5,225 bases of DNA from Acidobacteriaceae bacterium (GCA_030040175.1 JASHUF010000231.1:1-5225); one strand, 5' to 3'. Numbered from the stretch's first letter, positions 1 to 5,225 are shown. Notes: generated by a model not told the origin, from the letters alone. Numbers and translations: made by a program.

Positions 1-888
1 GAGCAGGGCCGCCTGCGCGTCGGCGCGGCCATCGGCGCAACCGGCGATTTTCTGGAGCGCGCCGCGGAGCTGGTCCGCAACCGCTGCGACGTCCTTGCCA
101 TCGACTCCGCCCACGGCCATTCCTCGCGCGTCCTCGATGCCGTTCGCTGCATTAAGAAGCGTTTCCCCCAGGTCGATCTCCTCGCCGGCAACGTCGCCAC
201 CAAAGAAGGCGCGGAAGCCCTCATCGACGCGGGCGCGGACGCCGTCAAGGTCGGCATCGGCCCCGGCTCCATCTGCACCACGCGCATGGTCACCGGCGCG
301 GGCATGCCGCAGATCACCGCCATTGCCGAGGCCTTCCGCGCCGCACGCGAGCACGGCGTACCCGTCATCGCCGACGGCGGCATCAAGTACTCGGGCGAGA
401 TCACCAAGGCCATCGCCGCCGGCGCCAGCTCCGTCATGATCGGCTCGCTCTTTGCCGGCGTGGACGAGAGCCCGGGCGAAACCATCCTTTACCAGGGGCG
501 CAGCTTCAAGACCTACCGCGGCATGGGCAGCCTGAGCGCCATGAGCCAGGGTTCCGGCGAGCGCTACTTCCAGGCGAGCGCCGATCTCGCTGACGCCGCG
601 GCCGCCACCGAGGGCGTCGTCCAGCGCGAGCGCGCCGCGCAGAACCGGCTCGCCAAATACGTTCCCGAAGGCATTGAAGGCCGCGTGCCCTACCGCGGCC
701 CGCTCGAATCCATGGTTTATCAGCTGGTCGGCGGGCTGCGCTCCGGCATGGGCTATCTCGGCTGCGGCACCATCAAGGAATTGCAGGAGAAGGCGCGGTT
801 CGTGCGCATCTCCAACGCCGGCCTGCGCGAGAGCCACGTCCACGACGTGATCATCACCCGCGAAGCGCCCAACTATCATGTGGAATAG
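1..888 (+). CDS. guaB: IMP dehydrogenase, C-terminal part (5' end outside window)
   Basis: Inosine-5'-monophosphate dehydrogenase oxidises IMP to XMP with NAD+, the committed step of guanine nucleotide synthesis in the cytosol. The frame is open from base 1 and gives 295 residues ending NYHVE, against about 490 for the family. The N-terminal part of the barrel and the inserted CBS pair lie upstream of the window. Visible motifs by fragment residue: DSAHGHS (35-41, NAD site), GNVAT (63-67), the catalytic loop [11 protein letters not shown] with the nucleophilic Cys92, ADGGIKYSG (124-132, IMP ribose/phosphate binding), the flap segment [10 protein letters not shown] (172-181), the Arg188-Tyr189 base dyad in ERYFQ, and EGRVPYRGP (226-234). 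The spacing matches E. coli GuaB with an offset of 213 (Cys305, Asp338, Arg401), so no catalytic residue is missing. A VanZ-like gene follows after 5 nt and is probably cotranscribed. Identification is secure; only the start is unseen. Confidence 0.98.
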   Translation, partial: EQGRLRVGAAIGATGDFLERAAELVRNRCDVLAIDSAHGHSSRVLDAVRCIKKRFPQVDLLAGNVATKEGAEALIDAGADAVKVGIGPGSICTTRMVTGAGMPQITAIAEAFRAAREHGVPVIADGGIKYSGEITKAIAAGASSVMIGSLFAGVDESPGETILYQGRSFKTYRGMGSLSAMSQGSGERYFQASADLADAAAATEGVVQRERAAQNRLAKYVPEGIEGRVPYRGPLESMVYQLVGGLRSGMGYLGCGTIKELQEKARFVRISNAGLRESHVHDVIITREAPNYHVE

Positions 889-893
889 CGGGC

Positions 894-1373
894 ATGTCGA
901 GTAGCGCGCGCGGTCTGAGATTCTGGCTCAGCGCCTGGCTGCCGGTTCTGTTCGGCATCGGTGTCATCGTGGTCGAGTCCACGGTGTGGTTCGGCGCCGA
1001 CCATACCTCGGGCCCGTTGCGCGTCCTCTTTGAGGCTTTGTTCGGCCGCGTGTCGGACGCGCGCTGGGAGATCATCCATCACACCATCCGCAAGTCCGGC
1101 CATTTCATCGGCTATGGGCTCATTGGCCTGGCTTGGCTGCGTGCCTGGTGGATGACGATGCCCCGCTCGCATTTCCTTCCCGATGCGCTGCTGGCGCTCC
1201 TCGGCACCGGCCTGCTGGCCACGTGGGACGAGTGGCACCAATCGTTCCTGCCCAACCGCACGTCGAGCCCGTGGGATGTGCTGCTGGACTGCTGCGGCGC
1301 CATCGCGCTCGAGCTGCTCGTGTATCTGTTCGTGCGCAGCTTCCGCCCCGGGCGTCTGGCGCGCGCCGCGTGA
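894..1373 (+). CDS. VanZ-like family membrane protein
   Basis: A 159-residue polytopic membrane protein of the VanZ-like type. Four hydrophobic stretches are visible: about 11-33, 69-88, 95-110 and 128-148. Family signatures are RKSGHF (66-71) leading into the second helix, DEWHQSFLPNR (112-122), and DVLLD followed by CCGA (128-136). This is the usual VanZ order of an R/K-xx-HF motif, a DE-HQ-x-F-x-P-x-R loop and a D-x-x-x-D helix. VanZ itself raises teicoplanin resistance in the VanA cluster. For most chromosomal homologues the function is unknown, and nothing here shows glycopeptide resistance. The ATG lies 5 nt after the guaB stop with no strong Shine-Dalgarno sequence (only GGAA about 8 nt upstream), so translational coupling to guaB is likely. 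The Arg-rich C-terminus should be cytoplasmic. The family call is firm and the role is open. Confidence 0.88.
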   Translation: MSSSARGLRFWLSAWLPVLFGIGVIVVESTVWFGADHTSGPLRVLFEALFGRVSDARWEIIHHTIRKSGHFIGYGLIGLAWLRAWWMTMPRSHFLPDALLALLGTGLLATWDEWHQSFLPNRTSSPWDVLLDCCGAIALELLVYLFVRSFRPGRLARAA

Positions 1374-1466
1374 GCGGGAAACGCGAACGCTCCGTTCACT
1401 TGAACCATGTTGCCGGAAAAAGCAGCAGCCGGCGAACTGCAGCTCGCTTCGCGGGAGTCGCCCCCC

Positions 1467-1490
1467 CCATGGCAACGGCCGGTGCTATGG
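1467..1490. terminator. Imperfect palindrome between convergent genes, possible bidirectional terminator
   Basis: The 117-nt gap between the convergent vanZ-like gene and the second tadE holds a 24-bp near-palindrome with CGGCCG at its centre. It can fold as an 8-bp stem (CCATGGCA with TGCTATGG, one G-U pair) around an 8-nt loop. It abuts the tadE stop codon at 1491-1493 and has a run of eight C on its left (1461-1468, overlapping the stem). It lacks a U-tract in either direction, so it is not a canonical intrinsic terminator. A role as a 3'-end stabiliser or Rho-dependent site is only inferred from position. Confidence 0.3.
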
Positions 1491-2021
1491 TTATTCCTGG
1501 ATCACCTGTTCCGCTGTGCCGGTCAAGCTCAAAGTCGATTGGGAGAAGAATTGCGCCGGTAAAAAAGTGAACGAGTAGGTGACCTGCACCTTGACCAGGC
1601 AGCCCGCACTGTTACTGGCTTTCGCACATGCGGTGCAGCTCGACGTGCAGTCCGGCGTTTGCGCGGGCCAGGTTGCTGTGGCGCTCACGTTGCTTGCGCT
1701 GAGTCCCATGCCCGCCAGGCTCTCCACGTAGTTTTGCACATCGCTGCCGGATGCGTTGCAGTGGTAGTTCAGCGTGAAGCTAGGAGGCGGCGAGGTCGAA
1801 CACGAGCTGGAATAATCAGCGCCGCGTACGATCGCATAGCGTGCGCCCAATTGTGCCGCGGCGCTCACAAAGTGGTCCGCATACAACGCCAACCCGAATT
1901 CGATGATGCCGAAGACGATGGCCACCAGGAGCAATGCGGTCATGGCGAACTCAACCAGCGTACTGCCTCGTTCTTCACGAGCCAGTCGAATCAGCCTCCG
2001 CAATGCGATCATTCCCTTCAC
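1491..2021 (-). CDS. TadE-like pseudopilin, second of the cluster
   Basis: A 176-residue protein of the TadE/TadE-like type, minor pseudopilins of tight-adherence (Flp/Tad) pilus systems that are processed and exported through the inner membrane. The basic N-terminus (1-18) is followed by G19-STLVE, a prepilin-peptidase-type site with Glu24 at +5, then a hydrophobic helix (about 25-47) and the typical ALYADHFVSAAAQLGARYA segment. The exported part is Ser/Thr-rich with six cysteines (74, 88, 125, 129, 132, 141), an even number that fits disulfides. It ends in beta-strand-like sequence, EQVIQE. The start chosen is a GTG at 2019-2021 because GGAAG lies 7 nt upstream. The ATG three codons later (2010-2012) has purines directly abutting it and no properly spaced site. 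It sits 105 nt downstream of the first tadE and is the last gene of the operon. The TadE assignment is by motif; whether it is processed is inferred. Confidence 0.85.
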   Translation of the reverse strand: MKGMIALRRLIRLAREERGSTLVEFAMTALLLVAIVFGIIEFGLALYADHFVSAAAQLGARYAIVRGADYSSSCSTSPPPSFTLNYHCNASGSDVQNYVESLAGMGLSASNVSATATWPAQTPDCTSSCTACAKASNSAGCLVKVQVTYSFTFLPAQFFSQSTLSLTGTAEQVIQE

Positions 2022-2028
2022 AAATCCG

Positions 2029-2033
2029 CTTCC
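2029..2033 (-). promoter_or_regulatory. Ribosome binding site deciding the GTG start of the second tadE
   Basis: On the - strand the sequence reads GGAAG, then 7 nt, then GTG. The only nearby ATG (2010-2012) would be 16 nt away from it. This favours the GTG start and the slightly longer basic N-terminus. Confidence 0.5.
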
Positions 2034-2126
2034 ATTCGCTGGTATGGTCGATCTCCGTTTTACGCTTCAGTCTCGCAACGGCGTGCAGAGCCGCAGGCAA
2101 AGCCCCTATCCGAATCCTCGCTCTGG

Positions 2127-2585
2127 TTAAGTGTTCCCGCTGCGCATCACCGCCGTGCTCGACAAGGAGATCGTCGAGGGAATCTTCGGCCACGGAAACA
2201 GCGGCGTATAGGTCGCCGAAACGGTTACAGTCACACGGTAGACCACATTATTCGCGCAGGTTGGCGTCGAGGTGCAGCTGGCCGTGAAGGACGTGCCGTT
2301 GGAGCACTCGCAGCCGTAGGTCGGGGTCGCCACGGACAGACCCGCCACATCCGGTGCGTCGTCGGTGGCGGCCTTGGTGATGCCGGTGGTATCGGTCGGG
2401 TTCTCCGCTCCGTATTCCGCGCCCGCCCGCGCGGCCCCGGCCACTTCCTCCGCCAGGTAATAAGCCCTCCCAAAATCGACGGCTCCAAACAGCAGCAACA
2501 GGAACAACGGCAACATGACCGCCAGTTCCACCAGGCTGGCGCCGCACTCTTCGCGGAAGAAATGAAGGAGACCTCTTGATTTCAT
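2127..2585 (-). CDS. TadE-like pseudopilin, first of the cluster
   Basis: A 152-residue TadE-like protein. Residues 1-14 are a short basic leader. G15-ASLVE gives a prepilin-type cleavage motif with Glu20 at +5, followed by a long hydrophobic helix (about 21-37) and FGRAYYLAEEVAGAARAGAEYG, the conserved TadE segment after the helix. The exported domain (about 60-152) contains four cysteines (92, 94, 104, 110) in a CxC-x9-C-x5-C arrangement and finishes with beta-strand-like sequence. The ATG lies 3 nt after the stop of the TadG-like gene with no strong Shine-Dalgarno sequence (only GAG about 8 nt upstream), so translation is probably coupled to that gene. It shares the processing motif with the second tadE but little beyond the N-terminal helix, suggesting an old duplication or separate minor-pilin roles (inference). 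Like its neighbours it should be anchored in the inner membrane with the C-terminus outside the cytoplasm. Confidence 0.87.
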   Translation of the reverse strand: MKSRGLLHFFREECGASLVELAVMLPLFLLLLFGAVDFGRAYYLAEEVAGAARAGAEYGAENPTDTTGITKAATDDAPDVAGLSVATPTYGCECSNGTSFTASCTSTPTCANNVVYRVTVTVSATYTPLFPWPKIPSTISLSSTAVMRSGNT

Positions 2586-2588
2586 ATG

Positions 2589-3929
2589 CTACTCGGCTAG
2601 CGCCGCGCCTCCTCCTCCACTGGTTTCCAGCACGTTCGAAGAATTCACTGTGTTGTAGTTGTCGATCGATGTGGTTCCGGAAAACGTCATATTGCCTACG
2701 ATCAGGTCGGTCGTTAAGGTGAACCCAGTCGACCCGCTAAACGTCAGTCCCGCATCGGGCGCGAGGACAATGCCCTCGAAAGTGCTCGATGAGCTGCCGC
2801 TCAGCGTGATTCCTGAGGAGTTCGTGCTTGGGAGCCAAAGCGCAATTCCGTCGTACGTTCCCGAAGTCGGTGCAGTGAGGTTCCAGTTGGTGGTTCCGGA
2901 CCCGGTGATTCCACCCGTCGGCATGTAAATCGTCACGCCGGTTCCCTCGATGGTCGGGGTACCGCTGGTTGTGATGCCCTCGATAAAATAGGTGCCGGAA
3001 GAAGACATATCAAGAGTGGCGGACCCGCTGAGAACGATTCCGCAGTACAACACTCCGGGGCTGAGCGAAATCGTGCCGGAAGAACCAACCGACGTGCAAC
3101 TGCCCGAGGGGACCGTGGGCGCACTCAAAGATGCGAGTGGGTTGGTTGCCGCGGTCGTCACCGTCGTCGGTGACGGCGATACGCTGGAACTTCCGGAGTC
3201 GGTATTCGTGCCCATAATCTTGACTTGCTGCGCCGTGATGCTCAACGAGCCGGACAACGTGATACCCGCGTTGTCGTCGATCACGCACGAGGATGCATCG
3301 ATCGACCCGCTCCCGCTGCCCGTGATTCCGCTGCTGCCCAAGGTGTAAATGCATGCCGGGCCCGCTCCGCCGGCTGTGGCTTCAGACCTGGCCGCGAGCG
3401 TCATCTGGGGCAGGCCGAGGAGGGCCCCGAAGAAGGTGCTTTGCTTCTCGGTGACCACCGCCTCAACATATTGCGTGTTGCCGTTGTTCGGGTCCTTCGT
3501 TCCCAGCGCACACGGGCCGTTGTTCACCTCCAGGATTACTCCCGAAGCGCTGCTGGTGCCGCATTGCGTTACTACGGTGGGCGAGGCCAGGCCGTTTTCG
3601 ACAACCGCAGATTGTGCGGCCGTTTGCATGGCCGAACAATTGCTGGTCGAGCCGCAGGTTGAAACCTCCAAGGCTCCCGCCATCGCCGCCGTGTCCGCCA
3701 CCGTCTGGATTCGTTCCTCCTGGTAGCGCAGGTTGCCCACGTCGATGGCCAACGCCAAGACGCCCATCACGACGGACATGCACACCGCTCCAAATACCAC
3801 CGCCTGCCCGCTTTGGTCACACAGAATTCTTGCCGCGCCGGCTCTCCTCCCGCGCCTGCCAGGCGAGCTGGCCCGAGCGACGGCTGTAAAGGCCATGGTC
3901 CGCCCGTCTTCTTCTTTTACGAGATGCAT
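2589..3929 (-). CDS. TadG-like pilus-associated protein with SGS-rich beta-helix-like C-terminus
   Basis: A 446-residue protein from the ATG at 3927-3929, chosen because GGGAG lies 8 nt upstream. The same frame stays open to a TTG at 4076, but those 49 extra codons overlap the AT-rich promoter and leader region and look non-coding. After a basic N-terminus, residues about 38-86 (DQSGQAVVFGAV... to ...VADTAAMAGALEV) form the TadE/G-type helix and following segment of Flp/Tad pilus proteins. A Phe replaces Glu at +5, so prepilin processing is unlikely. Residues about 90-187 form a linker with CGSTSNC. From about 188 (GPACIYTL) to 426 it is Gly/Ser/Thr-rich, with repeated units such as GITLSGSLSI, IVLSGSATL, GITLSGSSSS, GLTFSGSTGF and MTFSGTTSI, and the block SLSPGVLYCGI (289-298). 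This resembles a right-handed beta-helix and replaces the von Willebrand A domain of classical TadG. Role in pilus assembly or adhesion is inferred. It is the first gene of the tad operon. Confidence 0.82.
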   Translation of the reverse strand: MHLVKEEDGRTMAFTAVARASSPGRRGRRAGAARILCDQSGQAVVFGAVCMSVVMGVLALAIDVGNLRYQEERIQTVADTAAMAGALEVSTCGSTSNCSAMQTAAQSAVVENGLASPTVVTQCGTSSASGVILEVNNGPCALGTKDPNNGNTQYVEAVVTEKQSTFFGALLGLPQMTLAARSEATAGGAGPACIYTLGSSGITGSGSGSIDASSCVIDDNAGITLSGSLSITAQQVKIMGTNTDSGSSSVSPSPTTVTTAATNPLASLSAPTVPSGSCTSVGSSGTISLSPGVLYCGIVLSGSATLDMSSSGTYFIEGITTSGTPTIEGTGVTIYMPTGGITGSGTTNWNLTAPTSGTYDGIALWLPSTNSSGITLSGSSSSTFEGIVLAPDAGLTFSGSTGFTLTTDLIVGNMTFSGTTSIDNYNTVNSSNVLETSGGGGAALAE

Positions 3930-3937
3930 TGCGGCTT

Positions 3938-3942
3938 CTCCC
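3938..3942 (-). promoter_or_regulatory. Ribosome binding site of the TadG-like gene
   Basis: GGGAG on the - strand, 8 nt before the ATG at 3929. It decides this start over the upstream in-frame TTG at 4076. It lies 5 nt after a 7-bp hairpin, so access to it may depend on leader folding. Confidence 0.65.
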
Positions 3943-4060
3943 GGCACGATGCGATGGCTTTCTCTCGCATCAGGCGATAGCAAGATTCCTTCTTGCCTGC
4001 CACCCAAAAATATTTTGCGAGGATTCGTGCTGAGACTTTCCGCGCGTGTCTTCAATCCCC
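3943..4060 (-). promoter_or_regulatory. Structured 5' leader of the tad operon
   Basis: Three stem-loops can be drawn in the - strand RNA. The first pairs 4054-4060 with 4019-4025 (7 pairs, one G-U) and has an inner AGAC/GTCT stem (4048-4051 with 4033-4036). The second is a perfect 6-bp stem GCAAGA/TCTTGC (3991-3996 with 3980-3985) with a 5-nt loop. The third is a perfect 7-bp stem GATGCGA/TCGCATC (3965-3971 with 3948-3954) with a 10-nt loop, ending 5 nt before the ribosome binding site. An alternative CAGGC/GCCTG pairing (3995-3999 with 3971-3975) would compete with the second and touch the third. I do not recognise a known riboswitch class. A regulatory role is inferred from structure and position. 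Confidence 0.4.
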
Positions 4061-4076
4061 GATTTATCCTATACAA

Positions 4077-4116
4077 AAATTATTCGTATCATAGTTTTCG
4101 TCAAGATTTGCTACAA
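4077..4116 (-). promoter_or_regulatory. Candidate sigma-70-type promoter of the tad operon
   Basis: An AT-rich patch in an otherwise GC-rich region, read on the - strand. Two overlapping solutions exist. One is TATGAT (4088-4093, five of six -10 positions) with TTGTAG 17 nt upstream (4111-4116, weak -35). The other is TTGACG (4099-4104, five of six -35 positions) with a 16-nt spacer to a poor -10, TAATTT (4077-4082). Its place after the rplQ terminator and before the TadG-like gene supports a promoter here; which boxes are used is undecided. Confidence 0.5.
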
Positions 4117-4234
4117 CTTGAGCGGCAGGCGAATCACCCGAGGAGCGGCCGCAGCATGCCGCGCGCGGAGCCGCTTTCGCGCACCTTGAAGGCAGCGGAA
4201 ACTTGCGCGCGGGTCAGATCAGGGAGCGCTTACC

Positions 4235-4266
4235 AAGAAAAAGGGCGCCAGCCTCAGCCGACGCCC
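4235..4266 (-). terminator. Intrinsic terminator after rplQ
   Basis: On the - strand a GC-rich stem GGGCGTC/GGCGCCC (4260-4266 with 4243-4249, 7 pairs including one G-U) encloses a 10-nt loop and is followed at once by TTTTTCTT (4242-4235). This is a classic Rho-independent terminator about 50 nt after the rplQ stop. It closes the alpha ribosomal operon and separates it from the tad genes. The rest of the 388-nt stretch 3930-4317 holds a weaker AGCGGC/GCCGCT inverted repeat (4144-4149 with 4170-4175), the promoter patch and the tad leader; I see no gene in it. Confidence 0.82.
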
Positions 4267-4317
4267 GCTTCCGTCTCTAACACCAAAGTACTGCTTCAAT
4301 TGTGGACAAACGGCGGC

Positions 4318-4809
4318 CTAAGCTGCCTCTTCGCCGCCCTCGCTTTCGGGTTTCTCCTCTTCCTTCTTGGCCTCTTCGAGCTGTTTTTCGAGCTCGGCGC
4401 GCTTCTTGGCCTTGATGTCGGCGCGCTTCTGGCGCTTCACCTCGAGCTGCTGTTCGGCGCCCAGCAACTCGATGAACGCCTTGTCCGCGCCGTCCCCCTG
4501 CTGGAAGCCGGTGCGGATAATGCGCAGGTAGCCGCCGTTGCGGTCGTGGTAACGCTTGGCCACCTCGTCGAAGAGGCGCGAGACGGCCCTGTCGGTCTGG
4601 AGAAAGCTGAGCGCCTGCCGGCGCGCATGCAGATCGCCCCGCTTGCCCAGCGTGATCATTTTTTCGATATGCGGGCGCACAGCCTTGGCCTTGGCCACGG
4701 TGGTCTCCACGCGATCTTCCTGAATGACGGACGTGGCCAGGTTGCGCAAAAGCGCACGCCGATGGCTAGTGTTGCGTCCGAGCTTGAATCCTGCATTGCG
4801 ATGGCGCAT
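4318..4809 (-). CDS. rplQ: 50S ribosomal protein L17 with charged C-terminal extension
   Basis: Ribosomal protein L17 (bL17) of the large subunit, located near the peptide exit tunnel. The N-terminus [29 protein letters not shown] signature is intact, followed by [19 protein letters not shown] (36-54), RRQALSFL (63-70), [10 protein letters not shown] (78-87) and [24 protein letters not shown] (92-115), all characteristic of the family. The total is 163 residues, against 127 in E. coli. The excess is a lysine/glutamate-rich tail from about 117 that should be helical or coiled, ending in an acidic ESEGGEEAA. The start ATG (4807-4809) has AGGAG 7 nt upstream. It follows rpoA, the usual order of the alpha operon, but across an unusually long repeat-filled spacer, and is followed by a strong terminator. 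Identification is secure; the tail's function is unknown. Confidence 0.98.
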   Translation of the reverse strand: MRHRNAGFKLGRNTSHRRALLRNLATSVIQEDRVETTVAKAKAVRPHIEKMITLGKRGDLHARRQALSFLQTDRAVSRLFDEVAKRYHDRNGGYLRIIRTGFQQGDGADKAFIELLGAEQQLEVKRQKRADIKAKKRAELEKQLEEAKKEEEKPESEGGEEAA

Positions 4810-4810
4810 T

Positions 4811-4845
4811 TCCTGGCTCCTAGCTTTTAGCTCCTAGCTTCCGGC
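4811..4845. repeat. Tandem heptamer array, left arm
   Basis: Five consecutive 7-nt units on the + strand: TCCTGGC, TCCTAGC, TTTTAGC, TCCTAGC, TTCCGGC. Consensus is TCCTAGC. The 13-nt stretch 4828-4840 is a perfect inverted match to 4990-5002 in the right arm. Confidence 0.8.
4817..4821 (-). promoter_or_regulatory. rplQ ribosome binding site lying inside the heptamer array
   Basis: AGGAG on the - strand, 7 nt before the rplQ ATG, a near-ideal site. Its bases span the boundary between the first two heptamer copies (4811-4817 and 4818-4824), so the repeat itself supplies the ribosome binding site. Confidence 0.75.
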
Positions 4846-4881
4846 TCGAACGTCGGCAATCGACAATTCAGTCTTTGCACC

Positions 4882-4935
4882 GGAAGCTGGAATCGTGTGG
4901 TTCCTTGAAATCTCAACTTGTTTCCAGCTTCCAGC
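4882..4935. repeat. Inner inverted repeat of the rpoA-rplQ spacer
   Basis: GGAAGCTGGAA (4882-4892) is the exact reverse complement of TTCCAGCTTCC (4922-4932), an 11-bp stem with a 29-nt loop. The right half is two head-to-tail TTCCAGC heptamers (4922-4935), a variant of the same 7-nt unit as the flanking arrays; a further copy, CTCTAGC, lies at 4944-4950. Confidence 0.7.
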
Positions 4936-4957
4936 CGTTCGCTCTCTAGCCCACTGA

Positions 4958-4982
4958 CCGGAACCGGAATTGCAGGTTCCGG
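4958..4982. repeat. Perfect 8-bp hairpin in the rpoA-rplQ spacer
   Basis: CCGGAACC (4958-4965) and GGTTCCGG (4975-4982) form a perfect stem with a 9-nt loop. There is no U-tract on the - strand side, so it is not an obvious intrinsic terminator between rpoA and rplQ. It could be an RNA-processing or pausing structure. Confidence 0.5.
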
Positions 4983-4991
4983 CACACCCAA

Positions 4992-5026
4992 GCTAGGAGC
5001 TAGCAGCTAGAACCTGGTAGCTGCCT
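4992..5026. repeat. Tandem heptamer array, right arm (inverted)
   Basis: Five 7-nt units on the + strand: GCTAGGA, GCTAGCA, GCTAGAA, CCTGGTA, GCTGCCT. The first is the exact reverse complement of the left-arm consensus TCCTAGC, so the two arrays face each other across about 150 nt. The array starts directly next to the rpoA stop codon. Confidence 0.75.
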
Positions 5027-5225
5027 TTAAAAATTCTCCGTCTCCGTCGGCAACTGCAAATCCACCGAGTCGAGCGGCTCGTCTTCCTCGTCGTAGCGAT
5101 TGTAGCTGGCGGCCAGCGCCGTCGCGGGCGGAATGCTCGTCGGGCCCGGCACCGCGTTGCCCTGCTCGTCGATCTTCATGCCCAGCGACAAGCCCATCTG
5201 CGCCAGGATCTCCTTGATCTCGTTC
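5027..5225 (-). CDS. rpoA: RNA polymerase alpha subunit, C-terminal fragment (5' part outside window)
   Basis: The last 65 codons of the alpha subunit of RNA polymerase, ending in TAA at 5027-5029. The fragment begins [17 protein letters not shown], the final helix and GLSLGM signature of the alpha C-terminal domain, which contacts UP-element DNA and activators. The remaining 48 residues form an extension, rich in Pro/Ala and then acidic ([11 protein letters not shown]), ending TETENF. E. coli has only about a dozen residues after this motif. The usual downstream partner rplQ follows after 217 nt on the same strand. The call rests on the short conserved helix plus gene order. The N-terminal dimerisation domain and most of the C-terminal domain are outside the window. 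Confidence 0.92.
   Translation of the reverse strand, partial: NEIKEILAQMGLSLGMKIDEQGNAVPGPTSIPPATALAASYNRYDEEDEPLDSVDLQLPTETENF

Noticed and set aside
876..1475. 199-codon open frame on the - strand opposite the vanZ-like gene
   Set aside because: No recognisable motif, Arg/Gln/Ala-rich, and fully explained as the reverse of the VanZ-like coding sequence.
1491..1510. CTGGATCACCT on the + strand, like the 3' end of 16S rRNA
   Set aside because: It is the complement of the last codons of the second tadE (EQVIQE); no other rRNA sequence is nearby.
1659..2579. 306-codon open frame on the + strand antisense to both tadE genes
   Set aside because: Arg/Gln/His-rich with no domain; the opposite strand encodes two recognisable TadE proteins with start signals.
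3955..3980. CTGATG...GAAA resembling a hammerhead ribozyme core in the tad leader
   Set aside because: The residue after CTGATG is not A, there is no room for stem II between the two conserved blocks, and no matching cleavage strand was seen.
3943..4060. c-di-GMP-I (GEMM) riboswitch in the tad leader
   Set aside because: Expected for some pilus operons, but the conserved blocks of that class (the CGCACAGGGCAAA and GGTAGG-type segments) are not present.
3930..4076. N-terminal extension of the TadG-like protein to a TTG at 4076
   Set aside because: No ribosome binding site was seen for it, it overlaps AT-rich promoter-like sequence and the hairpins, and a well-spaced GGGAG supports the ATG at 3929.
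3733..4830. 365-codon open frame on the + strand across the tadG 5' end, the intergenic region and rplQ
   Set aside because: It is antisense to rplQ, whose protein is unmistakable, and runs through the terminator, promoter patch and leader. Its composition (Leu-rich then Arg/His-rich, no motif) is that of a GC-rich shadow frame.

Overview
The window looks like a high-GC bacterial chromosome. Gene content and layout (rpoA-rplQ core, a tadG/tadE block with a Ser/Thr/Gly-rich TadG-like protein, heptamer-rich spacers) fit a soil Acidobacteriota best. That assignment is an inference from style, since no taxonomic marker was aligned.

Layout. On the + strand, 1-888 is the C-terminal 60% of IMP dehydrogenase (guaB), followed 5 nt later by a VanZ-like membrane protein (894-1373). 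Everything else is on the - strand and, in transcription order, runs from the right edge leftwards: the 3' end of rpoA (5225-5027), a 217-nt spacer filled with short inverted and tandem heptamer repeats, rplQ for ribosomal protein L17 (4809-4318), a strong intrinsic terminator (4266-4235), a promoter-like AT-rich patch (about 4116-4077), a structured leader of roughly 140-150 nt (to 3930), and three surface-pilus-type genes: a TadG-like protein with a beta-helix-like C-terminus (3929-2589), a first TadE-like pseudopilin (2585-2127) and a second one (2021-1491). The second tadE and the vanZ-like gene converge on a 117-nt gap containing an imperfect palindrome.

How the genes work together. rpoA-rplQ is the usual tail of the alpha ribosomal-protein operon, and it is closed by its own terminator. 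The tad genes therefore appear to be an independent transcription unit. Both TadE-like proteins carry a prepilin-type processing motif (G, then Glu at +5) before a hydrophobic helix, and even numbers of exported cysteines. The TadG-like protein has the TadE/G-type N-terminal helix but carries an SGS-rich repetitive region in place of the von Willebrand A domain of classical TadG. No Tad secretion ATPase, platform protein or secretin lies in the window, so these pseudopilins must rely on a machine encoded elsewhere.

The most interesting non-coding signals are the heptamer-repeat complex between rpoA and rplQ, which appears to supply rplQ's ribosome-binding site, and the multi-hairpin leader of the tad operon. 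Nothing seen amounts to a demonstrably new system.
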